From positions 854,272 to 918,271 of the forward strand of contig NZ_FMUJ01000001.1 of assembly GCF_900100965.1 (NCBI RefSeq): DNA of 64,000 bases. Direction: 5' to 3'. Positions 9,443 through 19,000 of the stretch are shown piece by piece. The stretch comes from Variovorax sp. EL159. GTDB taxonomy: Bacteria > Pseudomonadota > Gammaproteobacteria > Burkholderiales > Burkholderiaceae_C. The notes under the pieces were generated by a model, which was not told where the DNA came from, searched no databases, and was given only the letters and a program-made list of their open reading frames with translations. How positions within the stretch are numbered: the stretch's first letter is position 1; every line of letters begins with the position of its first letter. A program made the translations under genes and the position numbers.

Positions 9443-11611
9443 ATGGAGCCCATCCTCTTTGCCGTCGTCATACTGGCCGTCGTCCTGCTCGGCCTGTTCG
9501 CGATGTTCGCCAAGTTCTATCGCAAGATCGAGCAGGGCCACGCACTCATCGTGAACACGTTGCGCGCCGAGCCCGAGGTGACCTTCACCGGGCGGATGGT
9601 CTACCCCATCATCCACAAGGCCGAGCTGATGGACATCTCGGTCAAGACCATCGAGATCGACCGCTCGGGCAACGAGGGCCTGATCTGCCGCGACAACATC
9701 CGCGCGGACATCAAGGTGAAGTTCTTCGTGCGCGTCAACAAGACGGCCGACGACGTGCTGAAGGTGGCGCAGGGCATTGGCTGCGCACGGGCTTCGAACC
9801 ACGAAACGCTCGAAGAGCTGTTCTCGGCCAAGTTCTCCGAGGCGCTCAAGACGGTCGGCAAGTCGATGGAGTTCGTCGACCTCTACCAGGCGCGCGACGG
9901 TTTCCGCGACCAGATCATCAGCCAGATCGGCAACGACCTCTCGGGCTACGTGCTCGAAGACGCGGCCATCGACTTCCTGGAGCAGACGCCGCTGTCGGAA
10001 CTCGACGCCAACAACATCCTCGATGCGCAAGGCATCAAGAAGATCACCGAGCTGACGGCGGTCGAGCACGTGCGCACCAACGAGCTGCGCCGAAACGAGG
10101 AAATGCAGATCAAGAAGAAGAACGTCGAGACGCAGGAGGCGCTGCTCGAACTCGAGCGCCAGCAGGCCGACGCCACCTCGCGCCAGCACCGCGAAATTGC
10201 CAGCGTGCGTGCCCGCGAAGAAGCCGAGACCCTGCGGATCCAATCCGAAGAGCGCACCAAGTCCGAAACCGCGCGCCTGCTGTCCGAGCAGACCGTGTCG
10301 GTGCAGCAGGAAAACGTGCAGCGCGAAAAGGAAGTGGCCGAGAACAACCGCAAGCGCGCGGTGGCCATCGAGGAAGAAAAGGTCACGCGTGCCCGCGACC
10401 TGGAGATCGTCGACCGCGAGAAAGAAGTGACGCTGCAGCGCATCGAGAAGGACAAGGCCGTCGAAGTGCAGAAGAAGGCGATTGCCGACGTGATCCGCGA
10501 GCGCATCGTGGTCGAGCGCACGGTGGCCGAGCAGGAAGAAGCCATCAAGGAACTGCGCGTGGTGGCCGAGGCTGAACGCACCAAGAAGTCGGTCGTGATC
10601 ATGGCCGAGGGCCAGGCCGAAGAAAAAATGGTGATCGACGTCAAGGCGGCCGAAACCCAGGAAAAGCGCGCGCGCCACAAGGCCGCCGAAGAACTCACGC
10701 TGGCCGACGCCAAGCTCAAGGTGGCCGAGCGCGACGCCGAATCGAAGAAGCGCGAAGCCGAAGGCGTGGAAGCGATCTCCGCCGCACCGGGCCTTGCCGC
10801 CGCCAAGGTGGAAGTCGCCACGGCGCAGGCCCGGCTTGCCAGCTTCGAGGCCGAAGCCTCGGGCAAGGAAAAGCTCGGCCTGGCCGAAGTGCATATCCGT
10901 TCCGCCGATGCCGACGCCATCCTCAAGGCTGGCCAGGCCGATGCACAGGTGATCGAGGCACGTTCGCAGGCCGAAGCCGCCGGCATGCGCGCCAAGTTCG
11001 ATGCCGAGGCCTCGGGCAAGGAGAAGCTGGGCCTTGCCGAGGTGAGCGTGCGCACGGCCGACGCCGAAGCCACGCTGAAGTCGGGCCAGGCCGACGCGCA
11101 GGTGATCGAAGCCCGCTTCAACGCCGAGGCCAAGGGCCTGCACGAAAAGTTCGAGGCCATGAAGGCGATGAGCCCCGAGACGCGCGACCACGAAGAGTTC
11201 CGCATGCGCCTGGAGAAGTCGCACATCGAAACCATGAAGGGCATCGATGCGCAAACCTCCATCGCCAAGGAGCAGGCCGAAGTGCTGGGCACCGCGCTTT
11301 CCAACGCCAAGATCGACATCGTGGGCGGGCAGGGCGACTACTTCGACAGCTTCGTGCGCTCGCTCTCCGTGGGCAAGGGCATCGACGGCGTCATCTCCAA
11401 GAGCAACGCGCTGCAGGTGGCCTTCAAGGACCAGCTCTCGGGCGACCGCGACGTGGTGAAGGACCTGCGCGACATCGTCGGTGCGCTCGGCAATTCGTCC
11501 GGCGAGATCCAGAACCTCAGCGTGGCTTCGCTGATGAGCAAGATCGCCAGCGACGGCAGCGAAAGCCAGAAGTCGGCCCTGCAGAACCTGATCTCCTCCT
11601 TCCGCAACTGA
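9443..11611 (+). CDS. yqiK: flotillin-family scaffold protein, YqiK-like, with internal repeats
   Basis: A 722-residue protein: one N-terminal membrane span (about 3-26), a band-7/SPFH domain (about 30-200), then long Glu/Ala/Lys-rich coiled coil to about 590 and a C-terminal oligomerisation tail. Flotillins organise membrane microdomains. Two copies of a 51-residue unit run in tandem at residues 468-518 and 519-569, each beginning Phe-(Glu/Asp)-Ala-Glu-Ala-Ser-Gly-Lys-Glu-Lys-Leu-Gly; this seems to explain much of the length beyond the usual 500-560. The gene follows yqiJ by 55 bases with an AATTCTGGAGAAA ribosome site. Confidence 0.88.
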   Translation: MEPILFAVVILAVVLLGLFAMFAKFYRKIEQGHALIVNTLRAEPEVTFTGRMVYPIIHKAELMDISVKTIEIDRSGNEGLICRDNIRADIKVKFFVRVNKTADDVLKVAQGIGCARASNHETLEELFSAKFSEALKTVGKSMEFVDLYQARDGFRDQIISQIGNDLSGYVLEDAAIDFLEQTPLSELDANNILDAQGIKKITELTAVEHVRTNELRRNEEMQIKKKNVETQEALLELERQQADATSRQHREIASVRAREEAETLRIQSEERTKSETARLLSEQTVSVQQENVQREKEVAENNRKRAVAIEEEKVTRARDLEIVDREKEVTLQRIEKDKAVEVQKKAIADVIRERIVVERTVAEQEEAIKELRVVAEAERTKKSVVIMAEGQAEEKMVIDVKAAETQEKRARHKAAEELTLADAKLKVAERDAESKKREAEGVEAISAAPGLAAAKVEVATAQARLASFEAEASGKEKLGLAEVHIRSADADAILKAGQADAQVIEARSQAEAAGMRAKFDAEASGKEKLGLAEVSVRTADAEATLKSGQADAQVIEARFNAEAKGLHEKFEAMKAMSPETRDHEEFRMRLEKSHIETMKGIDAQTSIAKEQAEVLGTALSNAKIDIVGGQGDYFDSFVRSLSVGKGIDGVISKSNALQVAFKDQLSGDRDVVKDLRDIVGALGNSSGEIQNLSVASLMSKIASDGSESQKSALQNLISSFRN

Positions 11612-11624
11612 CGCGGGGCGCGCG

Positions 11625-12170
11625 ATGAACCCGAACCTGAAGTGCAGCTGCTCCGCGCACACGGCGATGCAGCCCGTGGCGCTGGCCGAGGCATTGCTCG
11701 CCGTGCACTGCGCCGACTGCGGCGGCATGGTGATGGCCATGGACGACTGGCGCGCCTGGAAGGCGGCCGACGCGACCCGCGTGCCGCATGCCGTCGAAGA
11801 CGAAGTGATCGAGGTGTTCGACGCCACAGCCGTGCGGCATTGCCCCGCGTGCGACCGCCTCATGCAGCGCCTGCGCGTCAGCGCCGGCCCCGACTTTCGC
11901 ATCGACCGCTGCGTGGCCTGCCAGAACCTGTGGTTCGATCCGGGCGAATGGCGCGCCATCGTGAGCCGCGGCCTGGCCGGCCGGCTCGACGAGCTGCTGT
12001 CCGACGGGTGGCAGCGTCGCCTGCAGACCGAGGAAGTGCGCGCGGTGCGCCTGGCCGCGCTGCGCCGCCGCTATGGCAACGAATGCATCGACGAGCTGGA
12101 CCGCATCCGCGCCTGGCTCGACACCCAGCCTCACCGCGACGAATTGCTCGCACTGCTGCGCGCGGACTGA
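11625..12170 (+). CDS. double zinc-ribbon protein (zf-TFIIB-like)
   Basis: A 181-residue protein with two four-cysteine clusters: Cys7, Cys9, Cys29, Cys32 and Cys73, Cys76, Cys96, Cys99. The second ends Cys-x-x-Cys-x-x-x-Trp-Phe-Asp-x-Gly-Glu, which is the zf-TFIIB signature. The C-terminal 70 residues are helical and charged. No membrane segment is present. It lies 13 bases after the flotillin gene and 12 before the large ATPase, so it is part of the same operon. It may be an adaptor for the ATPase, though no direct evidence shows this. Confidence 0.78.
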   Translation: MNPNLKCSCSAHTAMQPVALAEALLAVHCADCGGMVMAMDDWRAWKAADATRVPHAVEDEVIEVFDATAVRHCPACDRLMQRLRVSAGPDFRIDRCVACQNLWFDPGEWRAIVSRGLAGRLDELLSDGWQRRLQTEEVRAVRLAALRRRYGNECIDELDRIRAWLDTQPHRDELLALLRAD

Positions 12171-12182
12171 CCGCGCCGATCT

Positions 12183-15100
12183 ATGCAACCAACGGAAGAA
12201 ACGGGCGCGCCAGCTGGCGCAGAAGCCCAGACCGAGGCCTTGGTGTCCGGCAGCGGCAGCTACGACCTGCTGAAGAAGCGGCTCGAAACCCAGGGCGAGG
12301 GCCTGCTGAAGAAGACGCAGGGGCTCAACGAGCAGCGGCTGGCCGAGTTCGGTCGGTCCGACCAGTCGCTGATCCTGCGCACCCGAGCACGCACCGAGAA
12401 CAACGCCGTGGCGCGCGACCTCGTGCGCATCGGCGACCTGCTGCTGTTCGGCTACAACGTCTTCATCGGCCTGCGCAAGGAAACGACGGTCGGCGACGTG
12501 TTCGGCCTGTACCGCCTGGTGTCGCCCGGCGAGGCCGGCCAGGGCGCGGACAGCGACGAGCTGCAGCCCGTGCCGCTGGCGGGCAGCTTCCTCGAAGACG
12601 CGCGCTTTGCCTCCGACTTCCGCGAGCTGTACGCCTACTACAAGCAGGCCACGCTGCTGCAGCTGCGCGTGACGCAAGACAAGCTGCTCGCCGCCTTCCA
12701 GATCGGCCAGCAGCTGCACGACGTGCGCGTGTTCCGCTGGGCCATCGAGCGCGACGGCGGCATCAACTACATCGACAACCGCGGCGAGCGCGACATCGCC
12801 TTGCCCGCGAGCCATGACTTCGAGTGGACCGTCGCCACGCGCGAAGACCATGTGGGCGGCAAGCACCCGCATGTGAACGTGCTCGACACGGTGTTCGTCG
12901 AAACGCTGGGCGGCGACCTCACCGTCAAGATCGAGAACAACACCGAAACCGGGCTGGGCATCTACAGCGAACCGGTGGAAGACAAGAGCCAGTCGCTGAC
13001 CGACGCCGAGATCGCATGGGCCAAGCTGGGCATGCTGATCCTGCTGCGCGTGAAGCCCTACCGCGAGCAGGTCACGCGCTACCTGGTGTTCAACATCCGC
13101 ACGCAGCAGGTCGAGCGCATCGACGCCATCGGCGGCTCTTGCGTGCAGCTGCCCGAAGACCACGGCATCATTTTTCCGGGCGGCTACTACCTGCAGTCGG
13201 GCGAGCACAAGCGCTTCGACCTGCCGGCCGAGACGGTCGAGAACCTGCGCTTCAAGCGCATGCTGCGCTCGCCCAACGGCGAAGACGTGGCGTACATCTT
13301 CTACGACCCGAAGCCGGGGCGCTATGCGATCTTCAACTACAACCTGATCGACAAGAAGCTCGCGACGCCGATCATCGCCAACGGCTATGCGCGCTTTGCC
13401 GACGGCCGCATCCTGGTGTTCCACGACAACGACGGCGAGCCGTCGCGCGTGCACCCGATGCAGCTCTGGCAGACGCCTTTTGCCAGCGAAGAGTACGTGA
13501 GCGCACAGCCGCCCGCCACCGGCTTCTTCGGCAAGATCGGCAATGCCGAGCTGGTGCGCGGTGTGTCCGACCTGATGGGCATTGCCCGTGCGGTGCGGGA
13601 GCAGGCGCCCACGCGCGCCGCTTACGAAGACCTGATCCGCCAGTGCACACGCGTCAGCGATGCGTATTTCTGGCTCGACGCGCCCGAAGCCGCCGGCCTC
13701 ATGGCGGAGCTGCGCAGCATTGCCGACGTGGCGCGCAGCACGCTGGCCGAGTTCGAAAAAGTCGACACCATCCGCCGCGAAACCGCGCGTGCGCTGCAGC
13801 GTGCCGAAGACGAACAGCACGCGCTGCTGGTCGACATCGCCAGCACGATCTGGCGCGCACCCGACGACTTCGTGAAGGCATTGGCGCGGCTGCGCGAACG
13901 ACGTGGCGCGCTGCAGATGCTCAAGGAGCTGCGCTACGCCGACCTGCCGCGCATCGCCGCCATGGACGCGGCGCTGCAGACCGAGCAGCAGCGCATCGGT
14001 GAACGCGCGATGCAGTTCCTGGCCGCCGACACGGCCTTCAACGGCCAGCGGCAGGCGCTCGACAAGCTGGCCCTTGAGCTGCCCAACCTGGCGACCTCGC
14101 CGGCCTTGGGCCAGATGCTCGCGACGCTCGACGAGCAGGCCGCCGGCCTCGACCTGCTGACCGAGCAACTCGGCAGCCTGCCGGGCGGCGATGCGGTGAT
14201 CCGCACGTCCATCCTCGACCGCATCTCGCTGATCTACGCCGACATCAACCGCATGCGTGCCGATGCGCGCGCGCGGCGCAAGTCGCTGGGCGCGACGGAA
14301 GCGCGGGCCGAGTTCGGCGCGCAGTTCAAGCTTTTCAGCCAGGCCGTCGAGAACGCGCTGGAGTTCGCCGACACGCCCGAGAAGTGCGACGACGCGCTCA
14401 CGCGCCTGCTGGCGCAGCTGGAAGAAATCGAAGGCCGCTTCGCCGAGCAGGAAGACTTCCTGGCCGACATCGCCCAGAAGCGCGAGACCGTGTACGAGGC
14501 GCTGTCTGCACGACGCCAGAGCCTGGTCGAAGGCCAGCAGCGCCGTGCGCAAGGCGTGGTCAATGCGGCCGGCCGCATCCTCGACGGCATTCCGCGCCGC
14601 GTGGCGCAGTTCGGCGAGCTGAGCCAGGTTCACAGCTATTTCGCGGCCGATCCGATGATCGGCAAGCTGCACACGCTGATCGCCGACCTGCGTACGCTGG
14701 GTGCCGCCGTGCAGGCCGACGAACTCGACACGCGCCTGAAGACCGCGCGCGACCAGGCCCTGCGTTCGGTGCGCGACAAGCGCGAGCTGGTGAGCGACGG
14801 CGGCGACACGCTGCGCCTGGGCCGGCATGCCTTCACCGTGCACCGCCAGCCCATCGACCTGACGCTGGTGGCCCGCGACGAGGGCATGGCCTACCAGGTG
14901 ACCGGCACCGACTACCTGAGCCCGGTCGATGAACCCCGCCTGCTGCCGCTGCAGCGCTACTGGAACCAGTCGCTGGTGTCCGAAACCGCCGAGCTGTCGC
15001 GCGCCGAGTACCTGGCAGGCCGCCTGCTGGAGGCATTGCTCGACGGCAAGACCGAGCGCAGCTGGCCCGAAGTGCTGACGCTGCTGGCCGAAGACCCGTT

Positions 15101-17441
15101 GCATCCGCAGTTGCTGGAGATGGTTCGCCGCTTTGCAGCCGCGCGTTATCAGGAGGGCTACCAGAAGGGCATTCATGACGACGACGCGCTGCGCCTGCTG
15201 GCCGCGCTCGTGACCATGCAAGACCAGGCCGGCCTGCTGGCCTGGGGTCCGACCGAGCGAGCGCTGGCCCTGCTGTACTGGCAGCACGGCCACCTGGTCG
15301 CGCACCGCGAATCGCTGCTGCGGCGCGCGCGTGCCGCGATGCAGATGAACGCGTTGTTCGGCCGGCGCGATGCGCTGGTGCAGCTCGAAGCCGACACTGC
15401 GCGGTCGCTCAACCACTTCGCGCGCGACGTGCTGCCCGACCTGCTGCCGCTCGCCGAGACGGCCAGCGACGAAGAGCGCGACGCGCACCAGGGCCGCGTG
15501 GCGACGCTGTGCGATCAGGCAGCGGCCTATCTGGCGCGTGAACTTGCGGGGGCTCGCGGTGGCGAGGCCTGGGCCGTGTCCGGTGCTGGCGAAGACCTGG
15601 CGGCCGCGCTGCTGCGCGAGCTCGAACGCGGTGGCCGCCGCGAGGCGTGGCAGAACGACCTCGACGCGGCGCCGCCGCCGGAGCGCTGGCGCCTGGCGCG
15701 CGACTGGGTGCGGGCCTATGCCATCCATCAGGCGCCGCAATCGGTCGACTGGGTGGACGACGCGGCCAGCGTGCTGGCCATGCCGCTGCAACGCACCCGC
15801 GTCAACGTGGCGCTCGATCGCACCGTCGAAGGGCTGCGTGGCGAGCATCCGCGCGTGGTCGATGGGCGCATGACCTTGAACCTCAATGATTTCTGGCGCC
15901 GCTTCCTGTTCCACACCACGCACGCGGTGCCGGGCTACGAGGCGCTGCACAGCCTGCGGCACGAGCTGCTCGAACGCGAGAAGGTGCGGCTCAAGCTCAG
16001 CCAGTTCCAGGCCAAGCCGCTGTCGACCTTCGTACGCAACCAGCTCATCGACGAGCTGTACCTGCCGATCATTGGCGACAACCTCGCCAAGCAGATCGGT
16101 TCGGCCGGCGAGGGCAGCCGAACCGACCGCATGGGCCTGCTGCTGCTGATCTCGCCGCCCGGCTACGGCAAGACCACGCTGATGGAGTACGTGGCCGACC
16201 GGCTGGGCCTGATCTTCGTGCGCATCAACTGTCCGGCGCTGGGCCATGGCGTGACCGCCATCGACCCGGCCAACGCGCCGAACAGCGCGGCGCGGCAGGA
16301 GCTGGAAAAGCTCAACCTCGGCCTTGCGATGGGCAGCAACGTGATGCTGTACCTGGACGACATCCAGCACACCAGCCCGGAGTTTCTGCAGAAGTTCATC
16401 GCGCTGGCCGACGGCACGCGCCGCATCGAAGGCGTGTGGAACGGCGAGCCGCGCAGCTACGACATGCGCGGCAAGCGCTTCGCGGTCGTGATGGCGGGCA
16501 ACCCGTACACCGAATCGGGCGACGTGTTCAAGATCCCGGACATGCTGGCCAACCGGGCCGACATCTACAACCTGGGCGACGTGCTCTCGGGCCGCGAGGC
16601 GGCATTCGCGCTGTCGTACATCGAGAACAGCCTCACCTCCAACCCCACGCTGATGCCGCTGGCCTCGCGCGACCCGAAGGACGTGCAACTGCTGGTGAAG
16701 ATGGCGCAGGGCCACGAGGTGCCGAGCAGCGCGCTGTCGCATGCCTACAGCGCGGTCGAGCTCGAAGAGATCAAGGCACTCCTGCAGCGGCTCTTTCGTG
16801 CACGCGACCTGCTGCTCAAGGTCAATCTCGCGTACATCGAGTCGGCCGCGCAGCAGGAGGCCTACCGCGTGGCGCCGCCGTTCAAGTTGCAGGGCAGCTA
16901 CCGCAACATGACCAAGCTCGCGGGCAAGATCACCGCGCTGATGCGCGACGACGAGCTCGATGCGCTTTTGCGCGACCACTACCGCGGCGAAGCCCAGACC
17001 CTGACCACCGGCGCCGAAGAGAACCTGTTGCGGCTTGCGCAACTGCTCGGCAGCCCGACGGCCGAGGAGGCTGCGCGATGGAAGTCCATCTGCGACGAGT
17101 TCGTGCGCCAGCGCAAGCTCGGCGGTGCCGACGTGGACGGCAGCCAGCGCATCGCAAGCAGCATGCTCGACGTGGCGCGCGCGGTCGATGCGCTCAAGCC
17201 CGCGCCTCAGCCGGCGCCTCCGCCCGAGCCCGAAGGCCCGAGCGAAAGCCAGCGCCTGGCAGACGCCATGCTGCAGATCGCCGTGACTTATCGCGAGCTG
17301 ATCCTGCCGCTGGTGACCGCCACCGAGCGCCGGCTCGACCTCGACCGCTCGATCACGCAAGACATGGCGCGGCTCTCCGCCGAGGTGCAGGCCGCCCGCG
17401 CCACGCCCAAGCGCGCACCCAAACCGGACAAGGACCACTGA
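12183..17441 (+). CDS. very large AAA-family ATPase, annotated in relatives as DNA repair ATPase
   Basis: A 1752-residue protein. The first 1300 residues are a mixed region with extended charged helices (about 450-800) and no motif I can name. A AAA+ core follows: Walker A Gly-Tyr-Gly-Lys-Thr with Lys1330, Walker B Leu-Asp-Asp at 1391-1393, and a sensor-1 Asn at about 1440. The layout around Met-Ala-Gly-Asn-Pro resembles MoxR/dynein-type ATPases. Proteins of this family carry the label DNA repair ATPase in public annotation, but I see no helicase or nuclease motif that supports DNA repair. No transmembrane span is visible. It may remodel membrane or DNA-bound complexes for its operon partners. 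The PLD gene starts two bases after its stop. Confidence 0.82.
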   Translation: MQPTEETGAPAGAEAQTEALVSGSGSYDLLKKRLETQGEGLLKKTQGLNEQRLAEFGRSDQSLILRTRARTENNAVARDLVRIGDLLLFGYNVFIGLRKETTVGDVFGLYRLVSPGEAGQGADSDELQPVPLAGSFLEDARFASDFRELYAYYKQATLLQLRVTQDKLLAAFQIGQQLHDVRVFRWAIERDGGINYIDNRGERDIALPASHDFEWTVATREDHVGGKHPHVNVLDTVFVETLGGDLTVKIENNTETGLGIYSEPVEDKSQSLTDAEIAWAKLGMLILLRVKPYREQVTRYLVFNIRTQQVERIDAIGGSCVQLPEDHGIIFPGGYYLQSGEHKRFDLPAETVENLRFKRMLRSPNGEDVAYIFYDPKPGRYAIFNYNLIDKKLATPIIANGYARFADGRILVFHDNDGEPSRVHPMQLWQTPFASEEYVSAQPPATGFFGKIGNAELVRGVSDLMGIARAVREQAPTRAAYEDLIRQCTRVSDAYFWLDAPEAAGLMAELRSIADVARSTLAEFEKVDTIRRETARALQRAEDEQHALLVDIASTIWRAPDDFVKALARLRERRGALQMLKELRYADLPRIAAMDAALQTEQQRIGERAMQFLAADTAFNGQRQALDKLALELPNLATSPALGQMLATLDEQAAGLDLLTEQLGSLPGGDAVIRTSILDRISLIYADINRMRADARARRKSLGATEARAEFGAQFKLFSQAVENALEFADTPEKCDDALTRLLAQLEEIEGRFAEQEDFLADIAQKRETVYEALSARRQSLVEGQQRRAQGVVNAAGRILDGIPRRVAQFGELSQVHSYFAADPMIGKLHTLIADLRTLGAAVQADELDTRLKTARDQALRSVRDKRELVSDGGDTLRLGRHAFTVHRQPIDLTLVARDEGMAYQVTGTDYLSPVDEPRLLPLQRYWNQSLVSETAELSRAEYLAGRLLEALLDGKTERSWPEVLTLLAEDPLHPQLLEMVRRFAAARYQEGYQKGIHDDDALRLLAALVTMQDQAGLLAWGPTERALALLYWQHGHLVAHRESLLRRARAAMQMNALFGRRDALVQLEADTARSLNHFARDVLPDLLPLAETASDEERDAHQGRVATLCDQAAAYLARELAGARGGEAWAVSGAGEDLAAALLRELERGGRREAWQNDLDAAPPPERWRLARDWVRAYAIHQAPQSVDWVDDAASVLAMPLQRTRVNVALDRTVEGLRGEHPRVVDGRMTLNLNDFWRRFLFHTTHAVPGYEALHSLRHELLEREKVRLKLSQFQAKPLSTFVRNQLIDELYLPIIGDNLAKQIGSAGEGSRTDRMGLLLLISPPGYGKTTLMEYVADRLGLIFVRINCPALGHGVTAIDPANAPNSAARQELEKLNLGLAMGSNVMLYLDDIQHTSPEFLQKFIALADGTRRIEGVWNGEPRSYDMRGKRFAVVMAGNPYTESGDVFKIPDMLANRADIYNLGDVLSGREAAFALSYIENSLTSNPTLMPLASRDPKDVQLLVKMAQGHEVPSSALSHAYSAVELEEIKALLQRLFRARDLLLKVNLAYIESAAQQEAYRVAPPFKLQGSYRNMTKLAGKITALMRDDELDALLRDHYRGEAQTLTTGAEENLLRLAQLLGSPTAEEAARWKSICDEFVRQRKLGGADVDGSQRIASSMLDVARAVDALKPAPQPAPPPEPEGPSESQRLADAMLQIAVTYRELILPLVTATERRLDLDRSITQDMARLSAEVQAARATPKRAPKPDKDH

Positions 17442-17442
17442 C

Positions 17443-18174
17443 ATGTCTGCCGTGCCTTCATCCGCCGAACCGCAGGCCGCGCTGCCCGAACTGCTGGCCC
17501 AGCTCGACGCCACCATGGCCGACGCCCGCCTGAGCGACGGCGAGCGCCGCGTGCTGGTGCATACCCTGCGCGAGGCTTCGCCGCCCGAAGACGGCCTGCG
17601 CCAGTTGCGCAACCGTGCCTTCGACCTGGTGCGCGCGCGCACGGCCGACCCCGAGCAGCTGTCGCTGCTCAAGTGGCTCGAAGGCGTGGTGCGTGCGATC
17701 GACACCGGCCGCTCGCCCGACAACGTGGCGGTGCGCTCGCAGGCCTTCTTCAGCCCCGGCACCGCCTGCCTGCAGGCGATCAACCAGCAGCTGAGAGCGG
17801 CGCGCCGCGCGATCGACCTGTGCGTGTTCACGCTGTCGGACGACCGCATCACCGCCGAGATCCTGGCCGCGCACCGGCGCGGCGTGTCGCTGCGCGTGAT
17901 CTCGGACAACGACAAGGAGTTCGACCTGGGCAGCGACATCGGCCAGCTGCGCGCCGCCGGCATTCCGGTGGCGGTGGACCGCACCGATGCGCACATGCAC
18001 CACAAGTTCGCGATCTTCGATGGCGCCCGGCTGCTCAACGGCAGCTACAACTGGACGCGCAGCGCCAGCGACTACAACGAAGAGAACCTGGTGCTGAGCA
18101 ACGACCCGTCGCTCGTGCGCCGCTTCGCCGATGAATTCGACACCTTGTGGAAAGAACTGCAGGCCTCGCGATGA
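17443..18174 (+). CDS. single-HKD phospholipase D-fold protein, nuclease or lipase
   Basis: A 243-residue protein with one complete HKD motif: His186, Lys188, Asp193, then Gly200-Ser201-x-Asn203. Single-HKD proteins work as dimers; relatives include the Nuc nuclease and mitochondrial PLD6, which act on DNA, RNA or cardiolipin. No signal peptide or membrane anchor is visible, so it would act in the cytoplasm or at the inner face of the membrane. The N-terminal 100 residues are helical and not assigned. It starts two bases after the large ATPase and overlaps the next gene by four bases, suggesting a fixed partnership with both. Confidence 0.83.
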   Translation: MSAVPSSAEPQAALPELLAQLDATMADARLSDGERRVLVHTLREASPPEDGLRQLRNRAFDLVRARTADPEQLSLLKWLEGVVRAIDTGRSPDNVAVRSQAFFSPGTACLQAINQQLRAARRAIDLCVFTLSDDRITAEILAAHRRGVSLRVISDNDKEFDLGSDIGQLRAAGIPVAVDRTDAHMHHKFAIFDGARLLNGSYNWTRSASDYNEENLVLSNDPSLVRRFADEFDTLWKELQASR

Positions 18175-18950
18175 CCCGACGAATCGACTACGACTGGGAG
18201 CTGCCGCCCGAGCTGCAGCAGCGGCTGGGCACCTCCAGCTACGGCGCGCAACGCATCGTTCACGAGCAGGGCCACCTGATGGTGATCCTGCACGAGCCGC
18301 CCGCCGGCACCGGCGTGGAGCGCAAGGCGGCCGTGTTCCTGCGCAAGCCCGACGGCACGTGGCTGCACAAGGGCAACAACCCCGGCGAGAAGGCGCTGGG
18401 CAAGCTGCTCGAGAGCTATCGCGCAGCACTGAGCACCTTCGAGATCCGGCACGAAGAGGCCGAGACTTCGGAGGCGCTGTTCCAGATCCTCGGCCCGCTG
18501 ATCCCGCTGTCGCGCGCGGCACTGAACCTGCAGGCCACGCTGCAGGCTGCGCGCGAGGCCGTGCCTGGAGATGCATTGGTGACCGATCTGCGCGACCGCG
18601 CGGTCGAGATCGGTCGCGGCCTCGAACTGCTGCTGGCCGACACCCGCATGTCGCTCGACTACCGGCTCGCGCACGCGGCCGAGTCGCAGGCGCGCGCGGC
18701 CATGGAGGTGAACCGCGCGCAGCACAAGCTGAACACCATCGCGGCGCTGACCTTTCCGTTGATGGCGATTGGCGCCGCCTTCGGCATGAACCTGCACAGC
18801 GGTGCGGAGAACCTGCCGACCTGGGTGTACTGGGCGATCTTCGCGGCGGGCCTCTTCATGGGCGTGCTGCTGCGAGGCTGGGTCAAGGCGCCTGACGCGC
18901 CTGTTGCCACGGCGGCGACCAGGCTCACGGTTTCAGCGAAGAAGAAGTAG
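18171..18950 (+). CDS. CorA-like membrane protein with Gly-Met-Asn motif
   Basis: A 259-residue protein with a soluble helical N-terminal part and two C-terminal membrane spans (about 188-206 and 218-236). Gly205-Met206-Asn207 sits at the end of the first span exactly where the CorA selectivity motif does. It is shorter than usual CorA (about 310-330) and its N-terminal domain is diverged, so it may be a membrane anchor or regulated ion channel and not a bulk magnesium transporter. It is coupled to the PLD gene by a four-base overlap and ends the operon. Confidence 0.78.
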   Translation: MTRRIDYDWELPPELQQRLGTSSYGAQRIVHEQGHLMVILHEPPAGTGVERKAAVFLRKPDGTWLHKGNNPGEKALGKLLESYRAALSTFEIRHEEAETSEALFQILGPLIPLSRAALNLQATLQAAREAVPGDALVTDLRDRAVEIGRGLELLLADTRMSLDYRLAHAAESQARAAMEVNRAQHKLNTIAALTFPLMAIGAAFGMNLHSGAENLPTWVYWAIFAAGLFMGVLLRGWVKAPDAPVATAATRLTVSAKKK

Positions 18951-19000
18951 CGCCGGGCGAAGCCGCTGGCGTTCTTGCCAGGGGCGTTGGTCCGCAACCA

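Noticed and set aside
11517..18038. 2173-codon open frame on the minus strand
   Set aside because: It is the antisense shadow of the ATPase, PLD and zinc-ribbon genes. It is Arg/Ala/Gln/His-rich low-complexity translation, has no domain, and crosses four real gene boundaries.
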